A DNA stretch of 34,260 nucleotides from Syntrophobacteraceae bacterium (GTDB lineage Bacteria > Desulfobacterota > Syntrophobacteria > Syntrophobacterales > Syntrophobacteraceae). Of the stretch, positions 1 to 9,892 are shown piece after piece. Made by a program: the position numbers and the translations under genes. Location of the stretch: NCBI GenBank assembly GCA_013314815.1, contig JABUEY010000033.1, positions 1 through 34,260 on the forward strand. The letters run 5' to 3'. Position 1 is the first letter of the stretch; every line of letters begins with the position of its first letter. The notes beneath the pieces were generated by a model. That model searched no databases, had not been told where the DNA came from, and was given only the letters and a program-made list of their open reading frames with translations.

Positions 1-1309
1 GCACGTCTTTCTTGCCAAAGATCGTCCCCGCCACGAGATTGTGATCTTCGGATGTCTTGACGTGTATGCTGATGAGGTTCGTGAAGTCCTCGGCCTCGCT
101 CCTGAAAGACTCCGTGACCTTGATATTGCGTTCACGTACGTGGACAGGTACGTTCACGAAGTTGACCATGTCCCCGAGAATGGGCGCCAGCATTCCTTTG
201 AGGATGGAATAGGTAAGGGGTTGAGTCACCAGCGAGGATGCTTCTCCTATGTACTCGATGGAAACCTTTTCAATGGCTCCCCGGGTAATCTGGGTCAACA
301 CGCTGCCAAGCTTTTCGGAAAGAGTAAGATAAGGCCTCAGCCTCGCCAGCACCGCACCGTCTATGTTCGGAGCGTTCACTGCATTGCGGATGGTGCCGCG
401 AAGCATATAATCGATGACTTGATCAGCCACGGCGATGGCCACGTTCTCCTGCGCCTCATCCGTGGAGGCTCCCAGGTGAGGCGTCGCAATGACCTGGTCC
501 AGCGCAAGAAGTTCGTTGCCAATGGGAGGTTCTTTCGCAAACACGTCGAGGGCCGCTCCACTCACGATGCCCGACCGGATGGCGTCGTAGAGATCCTGTT
601 CGTTCACTATGCCGCCTCGTGCGCAATTGATGATATACACACCCTGCTTCATCTTCCTGAACGCGTCCGCATTGAGGATGTTGCGGGTTTCCTGGGTCAT
701 GGGAGTATGAATAGTGATGTAGTCGGCCCTGGCCAGCAGCTCTTCGAAGCTGACACCCTCGATGCCCAGCGAATGGATGGCTTCCGTGCTGATGTAAGGG
801 TCGTAGGCAATCACGTGCATTTTAAAGCCCATGGCGCGTTCCGCTACCACGCGGCCGATCCGCCCGATCCCGATGACACCGAGCACCTTGTTGAACAGCT
901 CCCTGCCCCTGAAACGCTTCTTTTCCCATTTCCCCGACTTGAGGGAGTTGACGGCCTGAGGGATGCTCCTGGTCAGGGAGAGCATCATGGCCAGTGTGTG
1001 CTCGGCCGTCGTGATGACATTGCCCTCGGGCGTGTTCATGACCACGATACCGCGCTTGCTCGCGGCTTCTATATCCACATTGTCCAAGCCTATTCCGGCC
1101 CGGGCTATAACCTTGAGGTTGTCGGCCGCCTCGATGACTTCACGAGTCACCTTGGTCCCGCTTCGTATGACCAGGGCGTCGTATTCCTTGATGATCTGCC
1201 GGAACTCCTCCGGCGTCAGGCTCGTGTTCACTTCCACATCAAACGACGGCACCGCCATAAGCCTTTCAATGCCGGACTCCGCCAGATTATCGCTGACCAG
1301 AATCTTCAT
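1..1309 (-). CDS. serA: D-3-phosphoglycerate dehydrogenase (3' end outside window)
   Basis: Catalyses NAD-dependent oxidation of 3-phosphoglycerate, the first step of serine synthesis, in the cytoplasm. The frame opens with [17 protein letters not shown] and stays open to the left edge (about 436 codons), so the C-terminus is missing. The Rossmann motif [16 protein letters not shown], the [10 protein letters not shown] segment and the catalytic-His motif [13 protein letters not shown] are all readable. They are followed by the allosteric substrate-binding (ASB) domain ([19 protein letters not shown]), which marks the long type-1 SerA, usually about 525 aa with a terminal ACT domain. The ATG at 1309 has a GGAGG box six bases upstream. 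A 400-bp spacer separates it from the next minus-strand gene, so it probably has its own promoter. Identity is firm; the ACT domain is inferred only. Confidence 0.96.
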   Translation of the reverse strand, partial: MKILVSDNLAESGIERLMAVPSFDVEVNTSLTPEEFRQIIKEYDALVIRSGTKVTREVIEAADNLKVIARAGIGLDNVDIEAASKRGIVVMNTPEGNVITTAEHTLAMMLSLTRSIPQAVNSLKSGKWEKKRFRGRELFNKVLGVIGIGRIGRVVAERAMGFKMHVIAYDPYISTEAIHSLGIEGVSFEELLARADYITIHTPMTQETRNILNADAFRKMKQGVYIINCARGGIVNEQDLYDAIRSGIVSGAALDVFAKEPPIGNELLALDQVIATPHLGASTDEAQENVAIAVADQVIDYMLRGTIRNAVNAPNIDGAVLARLRPYLTLSEKLGSVLTQITRGAIEKVSIEYIGEASSLVTQPLTYSILKGMLAPILGDMVNFVNVPVHVRERNIKVTESFRSEAEDFTNLISIHVKTSEDHNLVAGTIFGKKDV

Positions 1310-1708
1310 CTAAACCCTCCGGGAGCGTAAAGGGGTTGATTCCATCCGCTCGTCAATTCTCGTTTGTCTATGAATGTTGGTATCTTATCGCAATGAAAAA
1401 CGACGGTCGATAAAGCTAGCACCACTTGGACGACATCGTCAAGCAAGAAACAGGGTTCATCCGGCAAACAAGTACCTCCGGTGCTTTTCACGCAAAAGAC
1501 CAATGGAATCACATCGTCATTCCCGCCTTTTTGCGGGATTGACGTTCTTGCGGGATTGACGTTCTTGCGGGTGTATTCCAGCTTTGTGCGGCAAGTATCC
1601 GGGTACGCTTCTGCCGGAAGAACCGGAAACAGGAGCATACGGAATCACCTCTGAATGAGCTCTCATGGGGCGGAGACAGTACTCGACGGCCGGATGACCA
1701 GGTCCGGC
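1310..1708. other. Intergenic spacer with short tandem repeat and dispersed repeat copy
   Basis: No convincing gene is seen. ORFs in this stretch lack family signatures and good ribosome sites. It contains a 17-bp direct repeat (1533-1571) and a segment around 1466-1530 that resembles one at 15258-15325. Bases 1326-1356 hold a weak promoter-like pair for serA on the minus strand (TTGACG, 19-base spacer, TTTACG). Confidence 0.6.
1533..1571. repeat. 17-bp tandem direct repeat, 2.3 copies
   Basis: The unit GCGGGATTGACGTTCTT occurs at 1533-1549 and again at 1550-1566, followed by GCGGG of a third copy. It follows a TCATTCCCGC word that can pair with the GCGGGA of the unit, so the array resembles a decayed or expanded small palindromic intergenic element. 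Confidence 0.8.
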
Positions 1709-3166
1709 TTACCGGGATTTGTCCTTCGCCTTGCCCAGCTCCTCGTTGATCACCTCCTCGAACTGCTCAAAACTGAGCCCACCTGTCATCAGCCTGCCGT
1801 TGACGATGAAAGAGGGTGTTCTGTCGAGGCCCAGTCGTTCGGCCTCCTGAAGGTCCTTTTGGACCGCTTCCCCGAATTTCCCGCTCGAGAGGCATTCCTG
1901 AAAAAGCTCACCGGACAGCCCCAGGTCCACCGCGAATCTCTCCAGGCTCTCCGGGTTGAATTCCTCCCGGGAGGAAAACAGGATATCCTGGTACTCCCAG
2001 AACTTACCCTGTTCACCGGCACAGCGGGCCGCTTCAGCCGTCATTCTCGAGTTCCTGTGCTTCCTGAGAGGATAGTCCTTGAACACCCACCTCACCTGCT
2101 CGCGGTAGTGATCCTTCAACCTGCGCGCCACAGTATGGACACTCCGGCACACGGGGCACTGATAGTCGGAAAACTCCACCACTGTCACAGGCGCATTGGA
2201 ACGCCCGGTGGAATAATTCCCGTCGATGCGGACATCCATGAGAGGGATACGGGGCTCTTCGAGATACACGACCACACCGTACTTGGGTTCCAGCGTTCGG
2301 GCATATTTCACCAACCCGTTGAGTCTCCTTTCCTGTTCGAGGAAGCCTCTTATGCGGACCTTCAGGTCCTCCATCGATCCCTTCCAGTCCTTCAGTTTTG
2401 CCCGGTTTGCCAGGTAGTAGTCGTCGACCTCCTCGTCCGTAACAGGAGTGACATTGGGCAGTACTTCTTCATTGAGCAGCTGTTCGAGGGGTATTCCCCG
2501 GGCATTGGCTTCCTCCTGGAGCACCCTGTCCACGATCATCTGCTCCAGGCGATCGCGCTTGAGCCGGTAGATTTCCTTTTCCAGTTCAAACAGGCGGTGC
2601 CCGATCATCTGAGCGAGCCTCTCCTCGGTCACGATCTGTGATCCGAGCCTTGCAGCGATATCATGCCGGCCGCCGGGAGCCCCGAAAGACAGGCCCTTGT
2701 TTTGCTGGGGAAGCAGGAATACGGCGAGGATAAAGAAGAGGAGAGACACCGAAAGCATCTGCCAGAGGAAGCTCTTTCGGAAAGAGAAGATCACGAGGAG
2801 CAGTACAACGAAAAAATTGGCGACGCAGAAAACACACAGGGCCTGCATGGCGATCATTATCCACGCCAGGGCCGCTTCGATCCCGAACGCACCGGCTGCC
2901 GGAAAAACCATCCACTCGGGGAATCGCCAGAGGATCAGCAGTGCAAGAACGTAGAACAGAGCTCCCCACAGCCACAGGGGGACGCCGAAAAGCCCCACTC
3001 CCGCCGTGTCGCTGCACCCGTCCGATACACTTCCGCACAAAGCCTGCAGAACCGGCAGTTTATCGTACAGACCGGAAAGAATCGAAATGAGAAGACCTGT
3101 GGAACAAAGAGCCAACAGAACCCGGAATCTCGCCTTGTCACTCACCATTCCCGAAACACCCTTCAT
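1709..3166 (-). CDS. VKOR-DsbA fusion: membrane disulfide-forming oxidoreductase
   Basis: A 485-aa membrane protein predicted to make disulfide bonds in periplasmic proteins and to reoxidise itself with quinone. The N-terminal third is a VKOR-type four- to five-helix domain, with loop cysteines C44 and C51 and the CVFC active site at 111-114. Residues 175-295 are a charged helical segment that reads like the helical linker/PPIase-like N-region seen in some foldases; this assignment is uncertain. The C-terminal DsbA-type thioredoxin domain carries CPVC at 337-340 and the cis-proline loop RTPSF at 449-453. Oxidant generator and thiol oxidase are thus one polypeptide replacing separate DsbB and DsbA. 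It lies 42 bp downstream of the M48 protease gene on the same strand. An alternative start is Met7. Confidence 0.88.
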   Translation of the reverse strand: MKGVSGMVSDKARFRVLLALCSTGLLISILSGLYDKLPVLQALCGSVSDGCSDTAGVGLFGVPLWLWGALFYVLALLILWRFPEWMVFPAAGAFGIEAALAWIMIAMQALCVFCVANFFVVLLLVIFSFRKSFLWQMLSVSLLFFILAVFLLPQQNKGLSFGAPGGRHDIAARLGSQIVTEERLAQMIGHRLFELEKEIYRLKRDRLEQMIVDRVLQEEANARGIPLEQLLNEEVLPNVTPVTDEEVDDYYLANRAKLKDWKGSMEDLKVRIRGFLEQERRLNGLVKYARTLEPKYGVVVYLEEPRIPLMDVRIDGNYSTGRSNAPVTVVEFSDYQCPVCRSVHTVARRLKDHYREQVRWVFKDYPLRKHRNSRMTAEAARCAGEQGKFWEYQDILFSSREEFNPESLERFAVDLGLSGELFQECLSSGKFGEAVQKDLQEAERLGLDRTPSFIVNGRLMTGGLSFEQFEEVINEELGKAKDKSR

Positions 3167-3208
3167 GAACTTCCAACATGAGTATGCTCTGCCACCGCCG
3201 TTTCGCCT

Positions 3209-4654
3209 CTACCTGCGAGCCTGCTGATGAGCTTCCTTCTGCCTCTTTTCCGCTTCTTTCAGGGAGCGATCGAGTTCCGCCGTCTTTTGAGGAGAATCCC
3301 TGAGAACAGCCCTGGCCTTCTTATAATGCACAACGGCAAGTCTCCAGTCCTGCTTGTATTCGTAGTAGCGTCCGAGGTAGTAGTGCGCTTCGCCGATCCT
3401 GCTTACCTGGCCCAGGATAATCCCCATTTCGTAGTCGATGTCCGGGAACATGGGAGAGAGCTGTTCGATGCGTTGAAGATGCTTGAGAGCCTCCTCGGTT
3501 TGTCCGAGGTCTCGAAGCACGAGGGCGAGCCTGAAATGGACGATGGATGCGGCCGGATCCATGAGCAGCGCCGTATCGAGAACCCTCTTCGCATCGGACA
3601 GCTTGCCCTTTCTGTGATAAACGGCACCCAGGCTGCTCAGCACAAAAGCACTCGTGGGCTTGCGTCGAGCCGCTTCCTGCAGGTTGGTGAGCGCTCCGTC
3701 GAGATTCCCCTGCCTGAGATAGAGTCTGCCCAGGCCGAAAACAGCCTCCGGCTCATTCTTGCGCACTCCGGCGCTGAACCGGTCCATAGCCCTTCGCGGG
3801 TCCGAATAGTCCGCCACAAGAGCCGCCTGCATGATCGAAAAATCACCCAGGGATTCGACCCTCGCTGTCTTGCCTCCCTCTCGTTTTTCCTTTTTCACCA
3901 TGTCCTCGAGATGCTGTATCCTCTCGGACAGCGCGGGATGAGTCGACAGGTAACTGGGCAGCCTCGAGTTGGTGAGCCACTGGGCCTGGGAAATCCGTCG
4001 CATGATATTGACCATGTCCTGGGGAGGATAGCCGGCATCGACGAGAAACCGAAATCCCATCTGGTCCGCTTCCGATTCGTTGTCCCGGCTGTACTTCAAG
4101 GCAAAACTTTGAGCGCCCGCAAGGCTTCCCATGGCAAGCGCCGATCCCGCCCCGCTTCCTCCACCGAGGAAAATGCCCGCAAGCATTCCCGCCAGGGCAG
4201 CCACACTGAGTATCCTTCCCTCCTCGGAACGGCGCTGAATATGACGTGCGTGGATGTGAGCAAGCTCGTGGGCAAGAATGCTCGCAAGCTCCCCCTCCGT
4301 CTCCATCATCTCGATCAGGCCCCGGTAGATGAAGATGTAGCCCCCCGGAATGGCAAAAGCGTTGGGCACCGACTGGTTCATGACGAAGAACTGGAATTCG
4401 TAGGGAGTCACTCCCAGCTGCCTGGCAACGCGGTTCCCCACGGACTGTACATAGGTCAGGACTTCACCGTCCTCGACAAGGGGCATCTGCTCCTTGATTT
4501 TTTCGAGGATCTTCCGCCCCAGTTCCTTCTCCTCGCTCAGGCTGAAAGCCCACGAGTCGGCGGGAGGCACAACGGTCGCGGTGATGAAGGCGGATAGGAC
4601 GACCAGAACACACCACGCCTTCGTGCGCCGTGCAAAGAGGTGGACGAGTGTCAT
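3209..4654 (-). CDS. M48 family metalloprotease with C-terminal TPRs (BepA/YfgC-like)
   Basis: A 481-aa periplasmic zinc protease. The signal peptide covers about residues 1-36. The HExxH zinc site is HELAH at 129-133, and the third ligand lies in ESEAD at 193-197. A hydrophobic Gly/Ala segment at 148-182 sits between them. Residues from about 280 to the end form repeated TPR helices (for example AVFGLGRLYLRQGNLDGALT). Family members such as BepA degrade misfolded outer-membrane proteins and assist LptD and BAM assembly. The neighbouring VKOR-DsbA gene fits a shared envelope quality-control role. It starts 29 bp after rsfS, so it may belong to the same transcript. The class is firm; orthology to BepA is inferred. 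Confidence 0.92.
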   Translation of the reverse strand: MTLVHLFARRTKAWCVLVVLSAFITATVVPPADSWAFSLSEEKELGRKILEKIKEQMPLVEDGEVLTYVQSVGNRVARQLGVTPYEFQFFVMNQSVPNAFAIPGGYIFIYRGLIEMMETEGELASILAHELAHIHARHIQRRSEEGRILSVAALAGMLAGIFLGGGSGAGSALAMGSLAGAQSFALKYSRDNESEADQMGFRFLVDAGYPPQDMVNIMRRISQAQWLTNSRLPSYLSTHPALSERIQHLEDMVKKEKREGGKTARVESLGDFSIMQAALVADYSDPRRAMDRFSAGVRKNEPEAVFGLGRLYLRQGNLDGALTNLQEAARRKPTSAFVLSSLGAVYHRKGKLSDAKRVLDTALLMDPAASIVHFRLALVLRDLGQTEEALKHLQRIEQLSPMFPDIDYEMGIILGQVSRIGEAHYYLGRYYEYKQDWRLAVVHYKKARAVLRDSPQKTAELDRSLKEAEKRQKEAHQQARR

Positions 4655-4683
4655 ACAGGTCCCCTAACTGCCTCGCGGTCGAA

Positions 4684-5103
4684 TCAGGCGGGACTCTCTT
4701 CCCACTGCACCTTCCTCGCATCCGACCACAGGCTTTCAAGGTCATACAGGTAACGCACGGGTTCGTAGAAAATGTGGATGATTACATCTCCATAATCCAT
4801 CAGGATCCACTGTCCGTCCCGGCGTCCTTCTATTCCCAGCGGTTTGAGCCCCTGTTCTTTCATCTCCTTTTCGAGATTATCGGCGATGCCCTGGACCTGC
4901 CTGCTGGATTTCCCACTGCAGATGATGAAGTAGTCGGCAAAAGACGAAAGCCCTGTCACATCCAGAAGCACGACATCCAGGCCTTTGTATTCCGCCGCAT
5001 GGTGAGCCATGAGGACGGCCTTGCCCGTGGAGCTTATCGATCCCTTTGGATCGCTTGTATCGTTTTCCCCGCCGTGTTTTCCCCTCTTTTTCGTTTCAGG
5101 CAT
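4684..5103 (-). CDS. rsfS: Ribosomal silencing factor RsfS
   Basis: A 139-aa RsfS/Iojap protein. Members bind ribosomal protein L14 on the 50S subunit and block subunit joining when nutrients are low. Characteristic stretches are GLSSFADYFIICSG (residues 51-64) and HIFYEPVRYLYDLESLW near the C-terminus. The first ~25 residues are a charged extension (MPETKKRGKHGGEND) not seen in short family members, so the exact start is less sure. It lies 21 bp after nadD, the arrangement seen in many bacteria. Confidence 0.95.
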   Translation of the reverse strand: MPETKKRGKHGGENDTSDPKGSISSTGKAVLMAHHAAEYKGLDVVLLDVTGLSSFADYFIICSGKSSRQVQGIADNLEKEMKEQGLKPLGIEGRRDGQWILMDYGDVIIHIFYEPVRYLYDLESLWSDARKVQWEESPA

Positions 5104-5124
5104 GGAATCCCCTACCCCTCGATC

Positions 5125-5802
5125 TCATTGAACCGGATTGCTCAGACCCCGATAAAGTTTGTTCTTTTCAATATAACGCAGGACCTCGGGCAGGACCAGA
5201 TACCGAATCGACCGCCCCTGGGAGGAAAGCCGGCGAATGAGTGTGGACGATATCTCGAGATGCGTGTTCTTCATGCAATGGACGGGGAGCAGAGTGGGAT
5301 GTGTGAAGGAGGTGCAATTGCGATCCATTTCATAGAAAGGGGAAACCTTTCGAGCCAGGAACAACCCGACATCCTCCTCTTCGTAGCCCGGCCGGCTGAG
5401 GACCACCATTCTTGCCCGTTCGAACAGTTCCCTGTAGTTCCACCAGGTGTCCAGTTCGACAAAGGCATCGAGTCCCACCAGGAAATAGAGCTCTGCTTCA
5501 GGGCCGTATTCCTCCTGCAGCCTCCCCAGTGTAATCACCGTATAGGACTTCCCCGGCAGCCGCCCCTCGAGATCCGAAACCCTGAATTTCGGATGCGCGT
5601 CTACGGCAAGTTCTAGCATGCGCAGGCGGTGTTCGAACGCCCGGAGACTCTTCTCCGTCTTGTGTGGGGGGTCCGCCGCAGGAATGAAGAGAAGCTCGTC
5701 GAACCCGAAGGCCTCCAGGGCTTCCTCCGCCATTCTCAGGTGACCGATGTGCACGGGATCGAATGTTCCCCCCATCACTCCGATTCGCTTGAGCATGTCC
5801 AA
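5125..5802 (-). CDS. nadD: Nicotinate-nucleotide adenylyltransferase
   Basis: Adenylylates nicotinate mononucleotide to deamido-NAD, the penultimate step of NAD synthesis. The nucleotidyltransferase motif GGTFDPVHIGH is at residues 11-21, and the second signature ISSTLIRR is near residue 184. The 225-aa length is typical. The longest frame starts at TTG 5802, which has GGAG five bases upstream. The ATG at 5796 is the alternative, but its spacing to GGAG is 11 bases. It lies about 28 bp after proA and 21 bp before rsfS on the same strand. Confidence 0.95.
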   Translation of the reverse strand: MDMLKRIGVMGGTFDPVHIGHLRMAEEALEAFGFDELLFIPAADPPHKTEKSLRAFEHRLRMLELAVDAHPKFRVSDLEGRLPGKSYTVITLGRLQEEYGPEAELYFLVGLDAFVELDTWWNYRELFERARMVVLSRPGYEEEDVGLFLARKVSPFYEMDRNCTSFTHPTLLPVHCMKNTHLEISSTLIRRLSSQGRSIRYLVLPEVLRYIEKNKLYRGLSNPVQ

Positions 5803-5829
5803 CCGGGCTCCATGTGCAAGTTCGCACTG

Positions 5830-7080
5830 TCAGGTGCGAATCTGTCCGTTGCCCAGAGCAATGAACTTCGTGGTCGTGAGCTCCTCGACTCCCATCGGGC
5901 CGAACGCGTGAATGCGCGACGTCGATATTCCGATTTCAGCTCCCAGGCCGAGCTGAAACCCGTCATTGAAACGGGTGGAAGCATTGACGAGAACCAGCGA
6001 CGACTGAACTTCCTGGAGGAACCGGTGAGCCTTCTCGAAATTCATCGTAACGATAGCTTCCGTGTGCTGTGATCCATAGGCGGCAATGTGCCGGATGGCC
6101 TCCTCCATGCTGTCCACTACCCGGACAGCCAGGACCAGGTCGAGATATTCCGCATACCAGTCCTCTTCACCGGCGGGCTGACAGTCGGGCACGAGGAGCC
6201 GCGTCCTTTCGCATCCGCGCAGTTGGACTCCTGCCTCTCTAAAGGCGGCAGCCATTCGGGGCAGGAACCTGTCGGCGATGGCTGCATGCACCAGCAGGGT
6301 TTCCATGGCATTGCAGACGCCCGGACGCTGCACTTTTGCATTCAGGCATATTTTTTCGGCCATGTCGAAGTCGCCTTCGTCATCCACGTATACATGGCAT
6401 ACGCCCTTGTAGTGCTTGAGGACGGGCATTCGGGCGTTTTCCGCAACGAAGCGGATGAGTTCCTCGCCTCCGCGAGGGATCATCACGTCGATGTAATCCT
6501 CGAGTTTCAGAAGATCGAGAACCGCCGCACGGTCTGTGGTTCCGACAATCTGGACCGCGTCTGCAGGGAGGTCTGCCTGCTGAAGCGCCTGCCGCAGAAT
6601 GCGCGCAAGGCACGTATTGGAATGGAATGCCTCCGATCCGCCCCGCAGCACGACCGCGTTCCCGGCCTTGATGCAAAGAGCCGCCGCATCCACCGTAACG
6701 TTCGGCCTCGACTCGTACACGATGCCCACGACTCCGAGTGGAATGCGCATCCTGCCGACACGAAGGCCGTTGGGCCTGGTCCACATGCGGGTGATCTCGC
6801 CCACAGGATCGGGCAGGGCAGCCACTTCCCTCAACCCTCCCATCATCTCCCGCACAACCTTCTCACTCAACCGCAACCGGTCGACCTTTGCGCCGGAAAG
6901 CCCCTTGCCTTCCGCCTCGTGAACATCCAGATCGTTGGCCTCCCCGATGGCTCTCCGCTCCCCTTCCAGCGCTCGAGCCATGAACTCCAGCGCCTCGCGC
7001 TTCTGATCGCTGCCGGCCCTGGCCATGGCCTGAGCGGCCTCTCGAGCCTTCCTGCCCAGGGTCAGAATCTCCTCACGCAT
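5830..7080 (-). CDS. proA: Gamma-glutamyl phosphate reductase
   Basis: Reduces gamma-glutamyl phosphate with NADPH to glutamate-5-semialdehyde, the second step of proline synthesis. The 416-aa length is normal for the family. The catalytic cysteine is C256 in [14 protein letters not shown]. Other visible family segments are [18 protein letters not shown] and the C-terminal [21 protein letters not shown]. Its ATG lies inside the end of proB (8-bp overlap), pointing to translational coupling of the two proline enzymes. Confidence 0.97.
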   Translation of the reverse strand: MREEILTLGRKAREAAQAMARAGSDQKREALEFMARALEGERRAIGEANDLDVHEAEGKGLSGAKVDRLRLSEKVVREMMGGLREVAALPDPVGEITRMWTRPNGLRVGRMRIPLGVVGIVYESRPNVTVDAAALCIKAGNAVVLRGGSEAFHSNTCLARILRQALQQADLPADAVQIVGTTDRAAVLDLLKLEDYIDVMIPRGGEELIRFVAENARMPVLKHYKGVCHVYVDDEGDFDMAEKICLNAKVQRPGVCNAMETLLVHAAIADRFLPRMAAAFREAGVQLRGCERTRLLVPDCQPAGEEDWYAEYLDLVLAVRVVDSMEEAIRHIAAYGSQHTEAIVTMNFEKAHRFLQEVQSSLVLVNASTRFNDGFQLGLGAEIGISTSRIHAFGPMGVEELTTTKFIALGNGQIRT

Positions 7081-8254
7081 CCGATCCTCCCTCCATCCCT
7101 TCCATCATCTCATCGACCAGCACGAAGTTGTTCCGGTGAATGACTTCGTCCGAATGCTTATACCCGATCAACCTTTCGATCTCTTCCGTGTGATGGCCCT
7201 TGATTTCCTGGATCTCGACCGATCTGTAATTGGTCAGCCCGATTCCGATTTCGTTTCCCGCTTCGTCGACGCATCGCACCGGCGATCCCACTCCGAAATT
7301 CCCGCGCACTTCGCGCACCCCGATGGGGAGAAGAGACTTGCCGCGCCGTTGAAGCGCCGCAACGGCTCCCTGGTCCAGAACGAGCTCCCCCACGGGCTTG
7401 GGAAGATTGGCCAGCCACAGTTTCTTCCCCTGATAGATCCGCTTCCTGGGAAGGAACAGGGTGCCCATCGATTCGCCGTCGAAAAGTCTCAGCAGTATAT
7501 CACGTTCCTTCCCCGGGGCAATCACCATGGGAATGCCCGAGGCCAGGCATTTTCGCGCAGCCTTGATCTTGCTAAGCATGCCTCCCGTACCCATCGAACC
7601 GGGCAGAGGCGTCGCGCACGCGAGAGTTTTCGAATCCACTCCGTGCACAACGGGGATGAGGCGCGCTGTTTCATGGACCCTCGGGTCGCAGTCGTAAAGG
7701 CCTTGAGTGTCCGTCAGGTTGATGACAAGGTCGGCGCCGATCAGTCCGGCTATCATGGCCGAGAGGTGATCGTTGTCTCCAAACTTGATCTCGTCCACCA
7801 CCACCGTATCGTTCTCGTTGATGATGGGCAGTATCCCCCAGGAGAGGAGTGTCTCGAGGGTGTTGCGGGCATTGAGGTAGCGGTGCCGGTGGGCCAGGTC
7901 TTCGGTGGTCAGAAGCACCTGGGCCACGAGCAGATCGTACTTGTCGAAAGCGACCTCCCAGGCCTCCATCAACACCCCCTGCCCCACTGCCGCCGTGGCC
8001 TGCTTCTGCGGTATCGTACGGGGGCGCTCGTTCAGCCCCACCTTTCGAATTCCCGATGCCACAGCTCCCGAAGACACCACTACGATCTCGCGAATCCGCC
8101 CTCTCTCGCGAAGTTCCGCCATCTGATCGCTCAGGCGGTGAATCATCACCCGGTTGAGTCCCCGCTCCCCGGTCAGGACGGCACTGCCAACCTTCACCAC
8201 CAGCCGGCGGCAGCGGTCAAACAACGTCTTGCGATCCGGAAGCTCCTGCGTCAC
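7073..8254 (-). CDS. proB: Glutamate 5-kinase with PUA domain
   Basis: Phosphorylates glutamate to gamma-glutamyl phosphate, the committed step of proline synthesis. The amino-acid kinase domain shows [38 protein letters not shown] and [14 protein letters not shown]-terminal PUA domain (about the last 100 residues) matches the long bacterial form. I place the start at GTG 8254 because AAAGGAG lies seven bases upstream. That gives 393 aa, close to other members. In-frame ATGs at 8284 and 8311 would add 10 or 19 residues but have poorly spaced ribosome sites. It overlaps proA by 8 bp. Confidence 0.95.
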   Translation of the reverse strand: MTQELPDRKTLFDRCRRLVVKVGSAVLTGERGLNRVMIHRLSDQMAELRERGRIREIVVVSSGAVASGIRKVGLNERPRTIPQKQATAAVGQGVLMEAWEVAFDKYDLLVAQVLLTTEDLAHRHRYLNARNTLETLLSWGILPIINENDTVVVDEIKFGDNDHLSAMIAGLIGADLVINLTDTQGLYDCDPRVHETARLIPVVHGVDSKTLACATPLPGSMGTGGMLSKIKAARKCLASGIPMVIAPGKERDILLRLFDGESMGTLFLPRKRIYQGKKLWLANLPKPVGELVLDQGAVAALQRRGKSLLPIGVREVRGNFGVGSPVRCVDEAGNEIGIGLTNYRSVEIQEIKGHHTEEIERLIGYKHSDEVIHRNNFVLVDEMMEGMEGGSDA

Positions 8255-8431
8255 CTCCACGCTCCTTTGTTCCCCTTCCACCATCGACTCCGAAAAAGCC
8301 TTTCCTCCCATCCCTCAGCCCGACATTACAACGCGGCCGAACCCGCTTCGTGCGTTACTCCCATCACACTTCATCCGCAAGAGGCCTTAAACCCTATCCA
8401 CCCTTCACACATCCCACAGCCGGCACTCGAT

Positions 8432-9439
8432 TCATTCCTCGACAGCATGGAGCAGGCGCACCAGGGTCGCCAGCAGGTCTTCAAGACCTTCCCTGCGAAG
8501 AGCCGAAACCAGCAAAACCGGGTGCCCCAGCTGCCGGTAGGCATCTGCCACCTCCGAAAGCCTTTGGGGTTCCGGCACAAGATCCGTCTTGTTCAGAGCC
8601 ACCACTCTCGGCTTGCGATCCATTTGCGCCGAGTACAACTGCAGCTCCTTCTCGATCTGTCGGTACGGATGAAGGACGTCCTGGTCCGGCAGTTGCGACA
8701 CATCGATAAGATGCACGAGAACGCGGGTGCGTTCGATGTGCCGCAGGAACCGGATCCCGAGACCCGCTCCCTGATGGGCACCTTCAATGAGTCCGGGAAT
8801 GTCCGCCATGACGAACGGTTCCGCATCATTATACCGCACGACCCCCAGGTTGGGCACAAGAGTTGTGAACGGATAGTCCGCAATCTTGGGGCGGGCTGCC
8901 GACACGACGGAAATCAGGGTGGATTTGCCCGCATTGGGAAGCCCGACCAGTCCGACGTCGGCGATGAGTCGCAGTTCCAGTACGTATTCGCGCTCCTCAC
9001 CCTCTTCGCCGTCTTCCGCCATGCGGGGCACCTGCCGGGTGGACGAAACGAACCGCGCATTCCCCCTGCCGCCCCTGCCGCCCCTGGCCGCCACCCATCT
9101 TTGTCCGGCCTCCGTCAGGTCCGCCAGCATCTCTCCGGTCTCCACATCCCGGACGATCGTCCCCGCGGGCACTTCCAGAACAAGGTCCTCCCCTCCGCGA
9201 CCATGCCGGTTCTGCCCCTGACCATGGGTCCCTCCGCGAGCCTTGAACAGATGACGATAGCGGAAATCGAGCAGAGTATGCTTACGACCGGAAGCCTCGA
9301 TGACCACATCCCCGCCCTTCCCTCCGTCTCCCCCGTCCGGTCCGCCTTTGGGAACGTACTTTTCCCTGCGGAAGCTCACACATCCGTGCCCACCCCTGCC
9401 GGCCATTACTCGAATTCTGACTTCATCGACGAATTTCAT
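8432..9439 (-). CDS. obgE: GTPase ObgE/CgtA
   Basis: An essential GTPase of late 50S ribosome assembly and stress control. The Gly-rich Obg fold fills residues 1-158 ([29 protein letters not shown]). The G domain follows, with P-loop GLPNAGKST at 166-174, switch [11 protein letters not shown], and NKTD. Its 335 aa and lack of a long acidic tail fit the short bacterial form. The frame is open upstream to 9535, but the Obg fold always begins MKFVDEV, so the ATG at 9439 is chosen. It follows rpmA at an unusual distance of 453 bp and precedes proB by 177 bp. Confidence 0.96.
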   Translation of the reverse strand: MKFVDEVRIRVMAGRGGHGCVSFRREKYVPKGGPDGGDGGKGGDVVIEASGRKHTLLDFRYRHLFKARGGTHGQGQNRHGRGGEDLVLEVPAGTIVRDVETGEMLADLTEAGQRWVAARGGRGGRGNARFVSSTRQVPRMAEDGEEGEEREYVLELRLIADVGLVGLPNAGKSTLISVVSAARPKIADYPFTTLVPNLGVVRYNDAEPFVMADIPGLIEGAHQGAGLGIRFLRHIERTRVLVHLIDVSQLPDQDVLHPYRQIEKELQLYSAQMDRKPRVVALNKTDLVPEPQRLSEVADAYRQLGHPVLLVSALRREGLEDLLATLVRLLHAVEE

Positions 9440-9892
9440 CCACGAACACCATTGAACCCGTTGTTGATATAAGGAAAAGCGCAGCCCGTTCATGGCGTGG
9501 CATAAGCAGGAAGGGGCCGGGAAGGAATCTGGCAAGAATGAGATAAGGACCGGGCGAAAAACCTGTTCGCCGCAGAGAGGGATCGATGATCACCCAGGGA
9601 CGTCCGGATGTCCATCCGAAATCTTTGTGCAGGATATCGCGGTCGCGGGTGATCCCCCACGAAAGCCGACGGGGCGGCCTTTCCACTCGTGGGAATCCGC
9701 CCGCGATTCTTGGGGCTGAGGGATTTGCCCTTTCGCCTGCTCGATTCGAGGGAATATCCGACCCATGAACGCAAAGCCCGATCCCCGCTCCCACTCACCG
9801 AGTGGAAAAGAGGATCGGGACCAAGGCGACGCATCGCTTGTTCATGCACGATACACCGGACGATTCCCAATGCCCGGGGACAGGGAGAACGG
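9440..9892. other. Gene-free gap between rpmA and obgE
   Basis: In most bacteria rpmA and obgE are nearly adjacent; here 453 bp separate them. ORFs on both strands overlap one another and show no family signature. The one clear structure is a two-tier hairpin at 9777-9819. Confidence 0.6.
9777..9819 (-). promoter_or_regulatory. Two-tier hairpin in the rpmA-obgE gap
   Basis: CCCGATCC (9777-9784) pairs perfectly with GGATCGGG (9812-9819). Inside it, CCACTC (9791-9796) pairs with GAGTGG (9800-9805) around a three-base loop. No T-run follows on either strand, so this is a possible attenuator, processing site or mRNA stabiliser, not a classical terminator. Confidence 0.45.

Noticed and set aside
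41-1330. Long plus-strand open frame (429 codons)
   Set aside because: It is antisense to serA, whose minus-strand translation shows full family motifs.
1306-1638. 110-codon minus-strand frame upstream of serA
   Set aside because: It covers the tandem repeat, lacks motifs and a ribosome site, and its end overlaps the serA leader.
7136-9472. Very long plus-strand open frame (778 codons)
   Set aside because: It is antisense to proB and obgE; GC-rich codon bias keeps the opposite frame open. No domain signature is seen.
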